64,000 bases of DNA from Terrimesophilobacter bigeumensis (GCF_039537265.1 NZ_BAABAE010000002.1:359503-423502); one strand, 5' to 3'; shown: positions 1 through 9,271, numbered from the stretch's first letter. The notes: a model not told the origin generated them from the sequence alone. Made by a program: numbers and translations.

Positions 1-838
1 CCATGAGCCGGTAGTACGGCCCGGGATCGGTCACGTGACCTGTCTCAAGAGGTGGATTGCGCGAGCCACGCAGACTCGCGAGCAGTTCACTGGACTGCGC
101 ATCATCGACGGAGCCGATCACGAGCAACCTGTGTCTCACCCCGCGCTCCACGAGCAGCCGCATTGCCTCGACGAGCACGTCGATTCCCTTGTCCTTTGTC
201 AATCGCCCAACGAAGCCGATGACCGGGGTGCCGTCCCCTATCCCCATTTCCTTGCGCAATTCGGCCACGCGACCAGGATCGACCTTATCGGCGGCTGCGA
301 GGTCGACTCCGTTCGAACTACCACTACCAAGCACCAGGATCCTGTGTTGCGCCACCAGGCGCAGGTCAATGGCTCGCTGCCGAAGGCTCGCGCTAACTGC
401 CACAATATCCGTTGCGCATCGCATGGCGAGGCGTTCGAGAGCCGTGAGCACAACTCGCTGAATGCCGGTGGCGGTCTCGAGGCGCAGCCCGCGAAGGAGA
501 TAGACGCGCCGCGGAGTACGAACGAGAGTTGAGGCAAGACCGCCGAGCAAGCCTGCTTTGGGGGTGCCGACCAATGTGACTGTGGGTCGGATGTCGCGAA
601 GCAACCTCACCCAGGCGAACAGCCCGCGCATGTCGGTCAACGGTGACGGCTGGCGCGCCATCGCGAGACCGTGGGTATGCAGATCTTCGACCTTGTCCAG
701 AGCGTCAAGAAGGGGTCCGGGTGAGCTCACGACATGGACCTCCCAGCCTGCGTCGCGGAGAAACTCAGGAAACCCGCGCATCAGCATGAGCGATGTGTCG
801 GCCGTGACGCCCAGCACGATCGACCGGGTGCTAGCCAC
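1..838 (-). CDS. Glycosyltransferase family 4 (partial, C-terminus beyond left edge)
   Basis: Reads leftward off the window, so about 279 N-terminal residues are visible. The N-terminal half has the GT-B Rossmann pattern, and the second domain opens with VIGFVGRLTKDKGIDVLVEA, the usual GT4 donor-domain start with the GR.xxKG signature. It probably transfers a sugar from a nucleotide donor onto a lipid-linked intermediate at the inner face of the membrane. The GTG start at 838 overlaps the stop of the upstream epimerase by 8 nt, so it is translationally coupled as the last visible gene of the 6003-to-1 operon. A start at an internal ATG about 20 codons later is possible. By context it resembles PglA, which adds the second sugar to a bacillosamine carrier, but the acceptor is an inference. 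Confidence 0.85.
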   Translation of the reverse strand, partial: MASTRSIVLGVTADTSLMLMRGFPEFLRDAGWEVHVVSSPGPLLDALDKVEDLHTHGLAMARQPSPLTDMRGLFAWVRLLRDIRPTVTLVGTPKAGLLGGLASTLVRTPRRVYLLRGLRLETATGIQRVVLTALERLAMRCATDIVAVSASLRQRAIDLRLVAQHRILVLGSGSSNGVDLAAADKVDPGRVAELRKEMGIGDGTPVIGFVGRLTKDKGIDVLVEAMRLLVERGVRHRLLVIGSVDDAQSSELLASLRGSRNPPLETGHVTDPGPYYRLM

Positions 839-1775
839 CCGAGCGCCTCTGCGACCGGAACCATTCGACCGTGCTCGCCAGTCCGGCATCCAGTTCGACG
901 GGAGTGACGCCAGGGAACATGGTCCGGATGAGTTCACCGTCGGACTGCGATGCTCGCACATCTCCAACGCGCGGCTCCTCGTGCACGCGCTCGACCGTGG
1001 TACCGATGGCCGACTCGAGTCTCTCGATGAGCTCCAGCAGTGTTGTGTTCGTGCCGTAGGCGAGGTTCACAGGATCATTGAAGTGCGTGTGCTCGGCGAT
1101 TGCGGTGGTGATGACGGCAGCTACCGTGTCGACGTAGGTGAAGTCCCGCGACTGCAGTCCGTCGCCGTGAATCGTGAGTGGCATTCCCGAGAGTGCCGCG
1201 TCAAGGAACTTGGGGATCACCGCAGCGTAGGCGTGGTCGGCGGCCTGCCCCGGTCCATACACGTTGAAGAAGCGGAATGCCAGATTCTTCATACCGTAGG
1301 AGAAGTTATACGCGAGCGTGTAGCCCTCGGTGGCGAGTTTGCTCACCCCGTACGGACTCATCGGCCGGGTCCACTCGAACTCGGTCTTCGGCAGCACAGG
1401 GTTGCTGCCGTAGACAGAACTCGAGGACGCAACGATCACCTGTTCGACACCGCCCGCCCTGGCAGCCTCGAGGACGTTCAGTGTGCCAGTCGCATTCGCC
1501 TCGTGGCTTGGGCGTGGCGCCGCCACAGAGCGTGGAACGCTCGGGATCGCGGCAAGATGCACGATGGAGTCGACATCCTCGATGAGTGCGTCGAGCAGCG
1601 TTTGATCGAGGATGCTGCCCTCGACCGCGGTTACCCGCAGCCCGTCGAGATTGGTCGCCGACCCTGTGCTCAGGTCATCGATGGAGACGACTTCCCACTC
1701 GGGTGTCGACTGATTGATGAAGCGGACCAGGTTGGACCCGATGAAGCCGGCACCGCCGGTGATAAGAACGCGCAC
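831..1775 (-). CDS. NAD-dependent sugar epimerase/dehydratase (extended SDR)
   Basis: A 314-residue extended short-chain dehydrogenase/reductase. The NAD-binding GGAGFIGSN motif is at residues 7-15, followed by the SSSSVYG segment and the catalytic YxxxK in SPYGVSK. It is the usual size for UDP-glucose 4-epimerase-like enzymes acting on UDP-sugars in the cytoplasm. It lies 13 nt after the acetyltransferase gene and overlaps the following glycosyltransferase, so it belongs to the bacillosamine-like operon. It probably makes UDP-Gal, UDP-GalNAc or a uronate for the repeat unit. It is distinct from the separate galE at 24265-25230. The exact substrate cannot be read from the sequence. Confidence 0.88.
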   Translation of the reverse strand: MRVLITGGAGFIGSNLVRFINQSTPEWEVVSIDDLSTGSATNLDGLRVTAVEGSILDQTLLDALIEDVDSIVHLAAIPSVPRSVAAPRPSHEANATGTLNVLEAARAGGVEQVIVASSSSVYGSNPVLPKTEFEWTRPMSPYGVSKLATEGYTLAYNFSYGMKNLAFRFFNVYGPGQAADHAYAAVIPKFLDAALSGMPLTIHGDGLQSRDFTYVDTVAAVITTAIAEHTHFNDPVNLAYGTNTTLLELIERLESAIGTTVERVHEEPRVGDVRASQSDGELIRTMFPGVTPVELDAGLASTVEWFRSQRRSGG

Positions 1776-1788
1776 ATTGACTCTCTGA

Positions 1789-2433
1789 CTAGCGGGCAGG
1801 AACGCCCTTGACGGTGACTTGGGGTGGGACGTCCCCTACGACACAAGCGGCTGCCCCGATGACGCTTTCCGAACCGATCGAGAGCCCCTGAAGAATCACT
1901 GCGCCCGACCCGATGACCGTACCTGACCCGACAGTCACCTCGCCGGAGACGATAGCTCCCGGATTCACAGAGACGAACGGTTCTAGAATGCTGTCATGTC
2001 CGATCGTGACATTCGGATTGAGATGGACGTGACGCTGAAGTTGCACGTTGGTGGAGATCTGAACCCCCGCGCACACGATCACCCCCGGATCGAGCAGAGA
2101 TTTCGACCCGACCACCACGGCTGGGTGCACGAGGGTCGCCGGGCTGAGCCCGTGGTCGTCGAAGAGCGTGGCCAGTCGCACCCGGACCGCGGGGGCACCG
2201 ATCCCGATCGCATACTCTGCGCTCTCGCCTCGTTCAAGCCATTCCGTCTCCGAGCCGAGATAGGGCACACCGAGGTCGGCAAGTCGGCGGAGGTTGAGTT
2301 CGCTAGGGCCGGCGTCGATCACCCCGAGCAAGTCGTACACCGGGGTGGAAGCCGCGGCATTCACTGCGGCGACCACATCGAGCGTTTCCCGGCCGAACCC
2401 GCCCGCGCCGATCACTACGAGGGGGCGCGTCAT
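1789..2433 (-). CDS. NeuD/PglD-type sugar O/N-acetyltransferase
   Basis: A 214-residue protein with the two-part NeuD/PglD layout. The N-terminal Rossmann-like half starts LVVIGAGGFGRETLDVV, and a left-handed beta-helix follows, with hexapeptide turns from about residue 95. The motif NPNVTIGHDS carries the IGHD histidine that acts as general base in PglD, and the chain ends in KGVPAR as in this family. It would acetylate the 4-amino group of a UDP-amino-sugar using acetyl-CoA. Its ATG overlaps the stop of the phosphoglycosyl transferase gene in an ATGA. Immediate proximity to PglF-, PglE- and PglC-like genes supports this role; NeuD-like sialic acid O-acetylation is less likely because no neu genes are seen. 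Confidence 0.85.
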   Translation of the reverse strand: MTRPLVVIGAGGFGRETLDVVAAVNAAASTPVYDLLGVIDAGPSELNLRRLADLGVPYLGSETEWLERGESAEYAIGIGAPAVRVRLATLFDDHGLSPATLVHPAVVVGSKSLLDPGVIVCAGVQISTNVQLQRHVHLNPNVTIGHDSILEPFVSVNPGAIVSGEVTVGSGTVIGSGAVILQGLSIGSESVIGAAACVVGDVPPQVTVKGVPAR

Positions 2434-3056
2434 TCATTCTCCTGGTGGCCTAGGAACTCAGGCATGGTAGCACTGTTGTCCGCACTCACCCCGTTGCGGG
2501 CGAGTACCGTGCGCACGGTACGCCAGAGTATCCAAAGATCGAGCTTTGCCGAGCGGTGATCGACATAGTAGATGTCGTGGGCGAATCGCTCCTTCCAGGT
2601 CGTAGCGTTGCGGCCGGAGACCTGTGCGAGTCCAGTGATACCCGGGCGTACCTCGTGACGTCGGGCCTGCTCCGGTGTGTAGAGCGAGAGGTAGGACTCG
2701 AGGAGGGGTCGTGGGCCGACGAGGCTCATGTCGCCGCGCAGGACGTTGATCAGTGCAGGGAGCTCGTCGAGGCTCGTCGATCGCAGGAGTCGGCCGAAGC
2801 GAGGGAGTCGCTCTTCATCGGTGACGAGCCCCCTTGATTCGTCGATATCCACCATCGAACGAAACTTGAGAATCGTGAAGATGTGGCCATCGCGTCCCGG
2901 TCGGCGTTGGCGGAAGAGCACGGGTCGGCCGAGATTCACTGCCACGAGAACTGCGACGACGAGTTGCAGTGGTGAACTGAGCACCAGAACAACAGTGCCG
3001 ACGAGAAGATCAGCGCCGCGTTTGACCAGGTCATACGGTCGTCGTTGGGGATTCAT
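2430..3056 (-). CDS. PglC-type undecaprenyl-phosphate sugar-1-phosphate transferase
   Basis: A 208-residue monotopic phosphoglycosyl transferase, the short form of the bacterial sugar transferase family (PglC length, without the WcaJ N-terminal membrane domain). The hydrophobic re-entrant helix follows KRGADLLVGTV at residues 11-34. The DE pair in TSLDELPALINVLRGDMS and the following SLVGPRPL are the catalytic-core hallmarks. It would start glycan assembly by moving a sugar-1-phosphate, plausibly an N,N-diacetylbacillosamine-like one, onto undecaprenyl phosphate at the membrane. It overlaps both neighbours by 4 nt (ATGA), so the dehydratase, aminotransferase, transferase and acetyltransferase are one translationally coupled block. 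Confidence 0.9.
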   Translation of the reverse strand: MNPQRRPYDLVKRGADLLVGTVVLVLSSPLQLVVAVLVAVNLGRPVLFRQRRPGRDGHIFTILKFRSMVDIDESRGLVTDEERLPRFGRLLRSTSLDELPALINVLRGDMSLVGPRPLLESYLSLYTPEQARRHEVRPGITGLAQVSGRNATTWKERFAHDIYYVDHRSAKLDLWILWRTVRTVLARNGVSADNSATMPEFLGHQENE

Positions 3057-4183
3057 CTCTTCGTGAGGAACTCCTGCACGCGCTGGCCGATTCGAGCCAT
3101 CTGGCTGTCATCCAGTGCTGAACCGCTCGGCAGTGTCAGTCCTGTGGTGAACAGTCGCTCCGAGGCACCGGTCACGAGCGACCGCGCTCCGGCAAAGACC
3201 GGCTGCAGGTGCATTGGTTTCCATAGTGGACGGCTCTCGATGTCGTCTGCGGCGAGCGCGGCGGAGAGTTCCGCGGCCCTCCAACCCGCGACATCCGGGT
3301 CGACCAGAATCGAAGTCAGCCAGACATTGTCCTGGGCGTCGTCCTCTCCGCCGAAGATGGTGACGCCGCGGACACCCTCGAACAATTCTCGATACCACGC
3401 TCGGTGCTGGCGGCGACGCGCGATCATCGAATCGAGTCGGCTCAGTTGTGCGCGTCCGAGCGCAGCGAGAATGTTGCTGAGACGGTAGTTGTAGCCGATG
3501 TCCGTGTGCTCGTAATGCGTCACCGGCTGCCGGGCCTGGGTCGCGAGATAGCGGGTGTGCTTTGCCAGCTTCTCATCATCGGTGAGGAGCATGCCGCCAC
3601 CCGACGTCGTCATGATCTTGTTCCCGTTGAAGGAGATCGCTGCGGACACCCCGAAAGCACCGGCTGGTCTGCCCTCGTGGTACGCACCGAACGCCTCGGC
3701 GGCGTCCGCGATGACCGGCACCCCATATTGCGCGGCGAGCGGCTCGATCAGAGTGTAATTCGCGGGCTTGCCGAGCAGGTCGACGGGAAGGACCGCCGCG
3801 ACGCGCTCGCCACGTGCGGCGAAGTCGGCGAGCACGTGTTCAAGCAGGGACGGGTCGATGTTGCCAGTGGTCTCGTCGGAATCGATGAAGAATGGCTCCG
3901 CGCCGACGTAGTGGATAGCGTTCGCTGTGGCGGCAAACGTCATCGTCGAGGTGAGGACGACGTCCCCTGGCCGAATTCCTTGCCCGAGCAGAGCGAGGTG
4001 CAGTGCTGCAGTGCCCGAGCTCAGCGCAACGGCGTACTGGCGCCCGGTACGTTCAGCTATCCCCTGTTCAAATGCGTCCACTTCTGGACCGAGGGGCGCG
4101 ATCCATCCTGAGCGCACGGCGGCGATGATGGCATCCTCCTCTCGTTGCCCCACATCCGGGGCGGAGAGGTAGATGCGCGTCAT
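3053..4183 (-). CDS. DegT/DnrJ/EryC1/StrS aminotransferase (PglE-like)
   Basis: A PLP-dependent sugar aminotransferase of 376 residues. The start at 4183 is preferred because its ATGA overlaps the stop of the dehydratase; an upstream in-frame ATG at 4234 would overlap much more and adds non-homologous sequence. Visible features are the SSGTAALHLAL cofactor-phosphate region (about residues 55-65), the ADAAEAFG segment with Asp160 facing the pyridine nitrogen, and the Schiff-base Lys189 in SFNGNK. The GSAL stretch near the C-terminus also fits the family. It would aminate the C4 ketone made by the adjacent 4,6-dehydratase, using glutamate as donor, to give a UDP-4-amino-4,6-dideoxy sugar. Confidence 0.9.
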   Translation of the reverse strand: MTRIYLSAPDVGQREEDAIIAAVRSGWIAPLGPEVDAFEQGIAERTGRQYAVALSSGTAALHLALLGQGIRPGDVVLTSTMTFAATANAIHYVGAEPFFIDSDETTGNIDPSLLEHVLADFAARGERVAAVLPVDLLGKPANYTLIEPLAAQYGVPVIADAAEAFGAYHEGRPAGAFGVSAAISFNGNKIMTTSGGGMLLTDDEKLAKHTRYLATQARQPVTHYEHTDIGYNYRLSNILAALGRAQLSRLDSMIARRRQHRAWYRELFEGVRGVTIFGGEDDAQDNVWLTSILVDPDVAGWRAAELSAALAADDIESRPLWKPMHLQPVFAGARSLVTGASERLFTTGLTLPSGSALDDSQMARIGQRVQEFLTKR

Positions 4184-6003
4184 GTCAGGGCCATATGCGT
4201 CGTCGGTGGGGTGGGGCTGCATCGGCGCTCCCACTCCGCTTTGTCTAGCTGCGCGGGGTCAAGCGGTGGAACCTTCGTGTGCGAAATCTTCGGGTGCAGT
4301 GGTCGCGAGTCCTGTTCGCCCTCTCCCAGGAGTTCTTCGTGGAGCTTCTCGCCGTGACGGAGACCGGTGAAGACGATCTTGATATCACGACCAGACATGG
4401 CGATCATCTGCTTTGCGACATCCAAAATCCTCACAGGTTCACCCATATCGAGGATGAGCACCTCGCCTGGCCTGCCGATGCCGCCGGCCTGGACGACGAG
4501 CTGGCACGCCTCCGGGATGGTCATGAAGAAGCGAGTCACATCCGGGTGTGTGATCGTGAGTGGACCGCCCGCGAGGATGAGCGATGTGAAGGTGGGCAGC
4601 ATCGAGCCACGGCTGCCGATCACGTTGCCGAAACGCACCGACAAGTAGTTCTTCCCGGTCTCTTCGGCAGCCCACGCCGTGAGTTTCTCGGCCGCGCGCT
4701 TCGAATGGCCCAGCACGCTCGACGGATTCGCGGCCTTGTCGGTTGACACATTGATGAAGGTCGAAACGCCGACCGCTCGCGCTGCATTGAGAACATTGAG
4801 GGTACCGAGCACGTTGGTCTGCCAAGCCTCGGAGGGGAATTGCTCCAACATCGGAAGGTGCTTGAGGGCCGCCGCATGGAAAACGACCTCCGGCTTGCGG
4901 TCGTCGAAGATCTTCTCGATCGTCGGCGCGTCTCGAATATCTGCAAGAACCACGTCTTTTGTATCGAGAAGGCCGTGGCCTGAGATCGCTATCTGGGTTG
5001 CCTGCAGTCCGGACTCGTCGCGGTCGAGCATCATGAGTTCGGCTGGAGCGAACTTCGAGATCTCACGACACAGCACCGAGCCGATCGACCCACCCGCACC
5101 CGTGACGAGTACCCGCTTGCCCGTAAGGTACCCCGCGATCGACTCCACTTCCGTGTCGACGGGATGCCGGCCGATGAGGTCCTCGATCGACACCTCGCGC
5201 AGGTCGGTGAGCCCCGACCGCCCCTCAAGAACTTGGGAGAGGAGGGGCAACATCAGCATGCGAAGCCCTGCGTCGTCCGCCGCCTTCTTCGTCGCCTGAA
5301 TGAGAGCCGCATCGGCTCTCGCAATCGTGACGATGAGTGTCGTGGCCCCGGTTCGATTGGCAATGTCCGTGAGGTCGGCTCGTGTACCCATCATGGGGAC
5401 CCCGTGCAACCAGAGGTTGCTTCGCGCGGGGCTGTCATCCACCAGTCCAACGGGAAGGTACTTGGAATTCGGGTCAGTGAGCATTTGGGGCAGGAGGAAG
5501 TTTGCAAGGTCGCCCGCACCGTAGACGAGCGTTCTCTGTGCGTCGCTCGGCTTCGCGCGATTCTCGCGGCGGAGCCTGCGCATGTACCTGGCGAAGCCCA
5601 TCAGCACGAGTGCGATCGGCACGGCGACCAGCACGGTGCTGCGTGGGATCAGCAGCTTTGTACCAAGTATGAGTGTGATGGGCGCCAAGATCACGGCTAC
5701 TGCGCCCACAGTGAAAGCAAGTGCCCGGACCTCATGGAACGTTCCGATGCGATAGCGCCCGCGATAGAGCTGGAAGACGCGGCCGAACACGAATTGCAGC
5801 AGAGCCGTAACGATCGCAAGCAGGACGAGCGGAAGCCAGTTGACGTTCTCGAATGCGAACTCGTATCGAAACACCGCGGCGAGCACGAGTGCGAGGGCCC
5901 ACGCAGCAGAATCGAAGAGGTATTGACCGCCCACCGTGTGTCGAAGTCGCTTCGCTCCGCGTACGATGAGGCCGCGCTCGTTGTTCTCTGTCATTGATGT
6001 CAT
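4180..6003 (-). CDS. Membrane-anchored UDP-HexNAc 4,6-dehydratase (PglF/CapD type)
   Basis: A 607-residue polysaccharide-biosynthesis protein of the long CapD/PglF/WbpM class. Residues about 28-135 form four hydrophobic helices. A CoA-binding-like Rossmann segment with YGAGDLANFL at 161-170 follows, and then the dehydratase domain with TGAGGSIGS at 301-309. The catalytic stretch VSTDKAANPSSVLGHSKR at 419-436 matches the PglF/WbpM type, in which the Tyr of the usual YxxxK triad is replaced. It would convert UDP-GlcNAc to the 4-keto-6-deoxy sugar at the membrane. It is the first gene of the overlapping operon that runs to the left edge; the Shine-Dalgarno is weak. Confidence 0.9.
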   Translation of the reverse strand: MTSMTENNERGLIVRGAKRLRHTVGGQYLFDSAAWALALVLAAVFRYEFAFENVNWLPLVLLAIVTALLQFVFGRVFQLYRGRYRIGTFHEVRALAFTVGAVAVILAPITLILGTKLLIPRSTVLVAVPIALVLMGFARYMRRLRRENRAKPSDAQRTLVYGAGDLANFLLPQMLTDPNSKYLPVGLVDDSPARSNLWLHGVPMMGTRADLTDIANRTGATTLIVTIARADAALIQATKKAADDAGLRMLMLPLLSQVLEGRSGLTDLREVSIEDLIGRHPVDTEVESIAGYLTGKRVLVTGAGGSIGSVLCREISKFAPAELMMLDRDESGLQATQIAISGHGLLDTKDVVLADIRDAPTIEKIFDDRKPEVVFHAAALKHLPMLEQFPSEAWQTNVLGTLNVLNAARAVGVSTFINVSTDKAANPSSVLGHSKRAAEKLTAWAAEETGKNYLSVRFGNVIGSRGSMLPTFTSLILAGGPLTITHPDVTRFFMTIPEACQLVVQAGGIGRPGEVLILDMGEPVRILDVAKQMIAMSGRDIKIVFTGLRHGEKLHEELLGEGEQDSRPLHPKISHTKVPPLDPAQLDKAEWERRCSPTPPTTHMALT

Positions 6004-6082
6004 CTCACTGGGCCGGCAGCCCTTCTGCCGTGAATTACGCGATCATCCGACCGCATTCCGGGGTGTCGCACCCGAACTCATG

Positions 6083-7444
6083 TTACAACTTGCGCTTGGC
6101 ACCACCGTCGGGGGCCAGGCGTGCCGCGTCGACTGCTTCGGTTGGTTTCAACATCACCACAGCTACCGCCAAGGGGAAGAACACCGCCCATTGATGACCC
6201 GGGGCCTGCAGGTAGGGGTTTGTGGCGTTGGCTATGAGCATCGCAATCGCTCCCGTGCCGGCCACGACGAGGGTGGGTACGAGTTCGGGCCGTCGTGCGG
6301 ATGCCTGACGCAGGAAGAGCAAGCCGATCACGAGAATGGCCAGGCACATCGTGATACCCACAAGCCCGACATTGAAGAGCAGTAGATGGTACTGGAGTTC
6401 AAGCACCCAGGGTCTCTCGGAAGTGCGCGCATAATCGAATGGGATGGCACCGAAACCTGAACCGAGGATGGGGTCGGCCTGCCACGCTCGGATCAGGTGC
6501 CAGGCCTGATCCGAGCGGATGTCCTGATTCGCTTCACCGTTGGTGGAAACCGCCCCGAAAAATGAGGCGATGGAATCGACGACGTTGGCGACCGGCCCCC
6601 ACGAGGAGAGTTTGGGCCAGGTGAGCAGCAGAACGATCACCGCGGTAATCGATCCACCTGCCCAGAGGAGCCGCGCCTGGCGCCCCAGGCGCGTGTGGTG
6701 GTCGCGATGTCGCAGAATGAGGATGAGTGCGATGGCGAGCAGTGGGGCGAGCCCGATGACGAGTACGACGGCAGTGCGACTGGAGACGACTGCGGTAGCC
6801 AGAGCGGCGATCCCGCAGACGAGGCGGACCATCCAGTGAGGCAAAACTGCATCGCGACGTACCAGGAGCGAGCCCACCCAGATCGGGCCGAGGGCAGCCA
6901 GCGACGATAAGCCCCAGGACCGGGCCTGGCTGGACCCATCCCGGAATGTCGCCTTCAGCCCCGTGAACTCCTCAAGCCGGCTGGGAACTATCTGCGGGAT
7001 GAGACCAGCCTCGCCCGCCACATAGATCAGGAGTAGTCCCGAGACGGTGAGTGTGCCTACCACAGCGGCAATCATCACAAGTCGCAGCAGCCTGAGGGAT
7101 GCCGCAGCTGCACACAGTAGATACAGAGCCGGCGCCGCAACGAAGATCGCAATCGTGAACACGAGGCCGGTATTGCCGTTCCCGCGGATCATCCCGTAGA
7201 GCGCGAGCGCACCTGTGAGGAAGGCGATCACCCACAGGTGCATGTCAATTGTTGGATTCCGTCGCATGATCGTGACCAGGGCGATGAAACCGAGTAGGGC
7301 GAAGAGTGGGTACAGCACATAGTTGTGCGAAACCGGGCTGACGAATATCCATCCAAAACCGAACGCTACCCCGATGGGAACGAGTCGATCGGTGATGCTC
7401 CCAGCACCGCGCTCACTGCGGTGTCTTTCGCCGGCTTCAGTCAT
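6083..7444 (-). CDS. O-antigen ligase/polymerase family membrane protein
   Basis: About 453 residues with roughly 11-12 hydrophobic segments and a large loop late in the chain, the layout of the WaaL/Wzy superfamily. The loop carries the DQAWHLIRAWQADPILGSGFG stretch, split here as ...IRAWQADP and ILGSGFGAIP, typical of this family. It would polymerise or ligate undecaprenyl-linked glycan outside the membrane. The start at 7444 is chosen because its ATGA overlaps the stop of the Wzz-like gene; the alternative at 7516 is unlikely. Pairing with a chain-length regulator favours a Wzy-type polymerase over a ligase, which Gram-positives lack in the LPS sense. The exact reaction is inferred. Confidence 0.85.
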   Translation of the reverse strand: MTEAGERHRSERGAGSITDRLVPIGVAFGFGWIFVSPVSHNYVLYPLFALLGFIALVTIMRRNPTIDMHLWVIAFLTGALALYGMIRGNGNTGLVFTIAIFVAAPALYLLCAAAASLRLLRLVMIAAVVGTLTVSGLLLIYVAGEAGLIPQIVPSRLEEFTGLKATFRDGSSQARSWGLSSLAALGPIWVGSLLVRRDAVLPHWMVRLVCGIAALATAVVSSRTAVVLVIGLAPLLAIALILILRHRDHHTRLGRQARLLWAGGSITAVIVLLLTWPKLSSWGPVANVVDSIASFFGAVSTNGEANQDIRSDQAWHLIRAWQADPILGSGFGAIPFDYARTSERPWVLELQYHLLLFNVGLVGITMCLAILVIGLLFLRQASARRPELVPTLVVAGTGAIAMLIANATNPYLQAPGHQWAVFFPLAVAVVMLKPTEAVDAARLAPDGGAKRKL

Positions 7445-8061
7445 GCGGATTCGAGCGACCCAGTATGGCGCGACACGAACCAGTGGCGAGCGACGAGCCA
7501 GCCCAGCGCGAGCCAAAGGGCGGCGAACACCGCGAGCCCGAGCGAGAGCGCCGGGTTCGGCACGGCAGGGGCCTTTGCCGCACTTGCGTCGCTCACCTGG
7601 ACGAGGTCAATCGACACCGCGCCACCGAACTCCGAGAGTTCGTCCACGGTATGCCGGGCGATCGAGTTCGCGACATCTGCCGCGCCCCGGGCATTCGGCC
7701 ACGACACGATGATCTCGATGACTGTTGTGTCGAGTGCCGAGAGTGCCGTCACGTGCTCAGCGAGCTCATCGGCGGACTGCGAGAGGTCGAGTTCGTCGAT
7801 CACCTTGTCGAGCACCAATCCCGTGGTCACGAGCGCCTTATAGGTGATCGTGCGAAAATTCGCGTAAGTGACCGCTTCCTGGAGTGCTTCCTTGCTCGCA
7901 TCAGCGGGCATTCCTGCCTTGACCTCCACGATCGCCGTCGCTCGATAGCTTGGCGGTTGTATTGCGAGAACCACGACAGCGAGGAGAATGCCGACTACAA
8001 CTGTTGCCAAGATCACGCGATATCCGCGAATCGCGATTCGGAGGAGGTCTCCCAGGGTCAT
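7441..8061 (-). CDS. Wzz-type chain-length determinant / polysaccharide co-polymerase
   Basis: About 206 residues from the ATG at 8061, which gives the common family start MTLGDLLRIAIRGYRVIL. A GTG at 8094 would add 11 residues. One transmembrane helix lies at about residues 14-36 and a second near the C-terminus (about 170-190), with an extracellular middle part that contains the SYRATAIVEV Wzz-domain opening. There is no C-terminal kinase domain, so this is the CapA/YveK-like co-polymerase rather than a fused BY-kinase, and no kinase partner is seen in the window. It overlaps the O-antigen polymerase gene by 4 nt, which fits control of polymer length. Confidence 0.82.
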   Translation of the reverse strand: MTLGDLLRIAIRGYRVILATVVVGILLAVVVLAIQPPSYRATAIVEVKAGMPADASKEALQEAVTYANFRTITYKALVTTGLVLDKVIDELDLSQSADELAEHVTALSALDTTVIEIIVSWPNARGAADVANSIARHTVDELSEFGGAVSIDLVQVSDASAAKAPAVPNPALSLGLAVFAALWLALGWLVARHWFVSRHTGSLESA

Positions 8062-8148
8062 TGGATCGATGATACCGCCTATCGTCAAAGTCACGAAGTT
8101 GTTTTGGTCTTGTCATGGAGCGACCCCTGGAACAGCGTCCAGACTCGC

Positions 8149-9210
8149 TCAGAGTCCCGTCGCTGCCCGCCAGCTCGCAGCCCATACCCCGTAGCTGAAG
8201 TGCTGAACCACGCCAGTGCGGGCGGCTGCGCCGAGACTGGCACGCTGGGTCTCGCCGAGTTCGATGATCGATCGGATCGCGTCAGCCCAGTCGTCGCCAA
8301 CGTGCACGGCCGTACCTGACACTTTCGAAAGAGCGGAGATGTTGGCTCCCACCGCACTTCCAACGGTCGGGAGCCCGGCGGCGGCGTATTGAAGGAGTTT
8401 GTAGGCGCACTTGCCCCTAGCCCACTCATCATCCGGTAGTGGCATGATCCCGAGGTCTGCCTGGGTTAGTTCTGTGGCGAACTGTTCCGGACTCCACTGC
8501 ACACGGTCAGTCATGGCATCGAGCAACCCGTGGCTTCTGTTTCCCGCGCTGATGAGAGTGAGTCGCAACCCAAGCTCCCTATGCAACTTCAACAGCGGCT
8601 CTGCGATCATGGCGAGGTAGGGTTCGGTGCTCGGGGACCCAAGCCACACTGCTCGAGGAGCCTTCTCAATCGCGTAGGAGGACTTTAGGAGATATTTTGA
8701 GGGCTCTATGCAGCTCGGGATGACTACCACCTCGTTTGCGAGCTTCTCGGCCGGCTCGGCGAGGATCTCGCTGCCGGCTATGACGATATCTGCGGCTCGC
8801 ACAGCCTTCTGCCACACTCGGTCGATCGGTCGCAGCAGCGCCGCAAGCGCCCTCGGATAACCAACGTAGAGCGCGTCGTCGTAGTCATAGATACCATGCC
8901 CCGCCTTTGACAGAAGATGTGCCTCGAGTCCGCCGCGACCAAACGGAGTCGCCTCTCGACCGAGTAACAGGGTGCGTTGCGAAACTCGACCTGCGAGGCG
9001 CCAAAGCCGTGCTTCCGCTCGGAATGCCGCTATGGGCTGTTTCAGGACTTCGCGGGGTGGATTGCTTGAGCGGCCGAGGAATCCATAGTTTTCGCCTTCG
9101 AGGCCTAAGTGAGCGAGCCAGTCATGGAGCCGCACCCGCGTGCTCGCGCCGCCGGGTCCGTAGGAAGATACTGTGATCGGCTTGGCTGTTGCGGTTGAGG
9201 TGGAGTCCAT
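8149..9210 (-). CDS. Glycosyltransferase (GT4-like, GT-B fold)
   Basis: About 353 residues when started at the ATG at 9210 (MDSTSTATAKPITVSSYG). The N-terminal SSYGPGGASTRVRLHDWL segment is the usual donor/acceptor-domain opening of glycosyltransferases acting in cell-surface polysaccharide synthesis. The second half contains YKLLQYAAAGLPTVGSAVG, the conserved GT-B donor site motif (E replaced by Q in the EAMAxGxPV-like position). A longer frame to 9312 exists but would run through the divergent gene. It is separated from the Wzz-like gene by 87 bp. The donor sugar is unknown. Confidence 0.83.
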   Translation of the reverse strand: MDSTSTATAKPITVSSYGPGGASTRVRLHDWLAHLGLEGENYGFLGRSSNPPREVLKQPIAAFRAEARLWRLAGRVSQRTLLLGREATPFGRGGLEAHLLSKAGHGIYDYDDALYVGYPRALAALLRPIDRVWQKAVRAADIVIAGSEILAEPAEKLANEVVVIPSCIEPSKYLLKSSYAIEKAPRAVWLGSPSTEPYLAMIAEPLLKLHRELGLRLTLISAGNRSHGLLDAMTDRVQWSPEQFATELTQADLGIMPLPDDEWARGKCAYKLLQYAAAGLPTVGSAVGANISALSKVSGTAVHVGDDWADAIRSIIELGETQRASLGAAARTGVVQHFSYGVWAASWRAATGL

Positions 9211-9271
9211 GGCGACATCCACAGTAGCCGAGCACCGCGGGCACGACTTAACGCAGCTAGTATGGCTCGGA

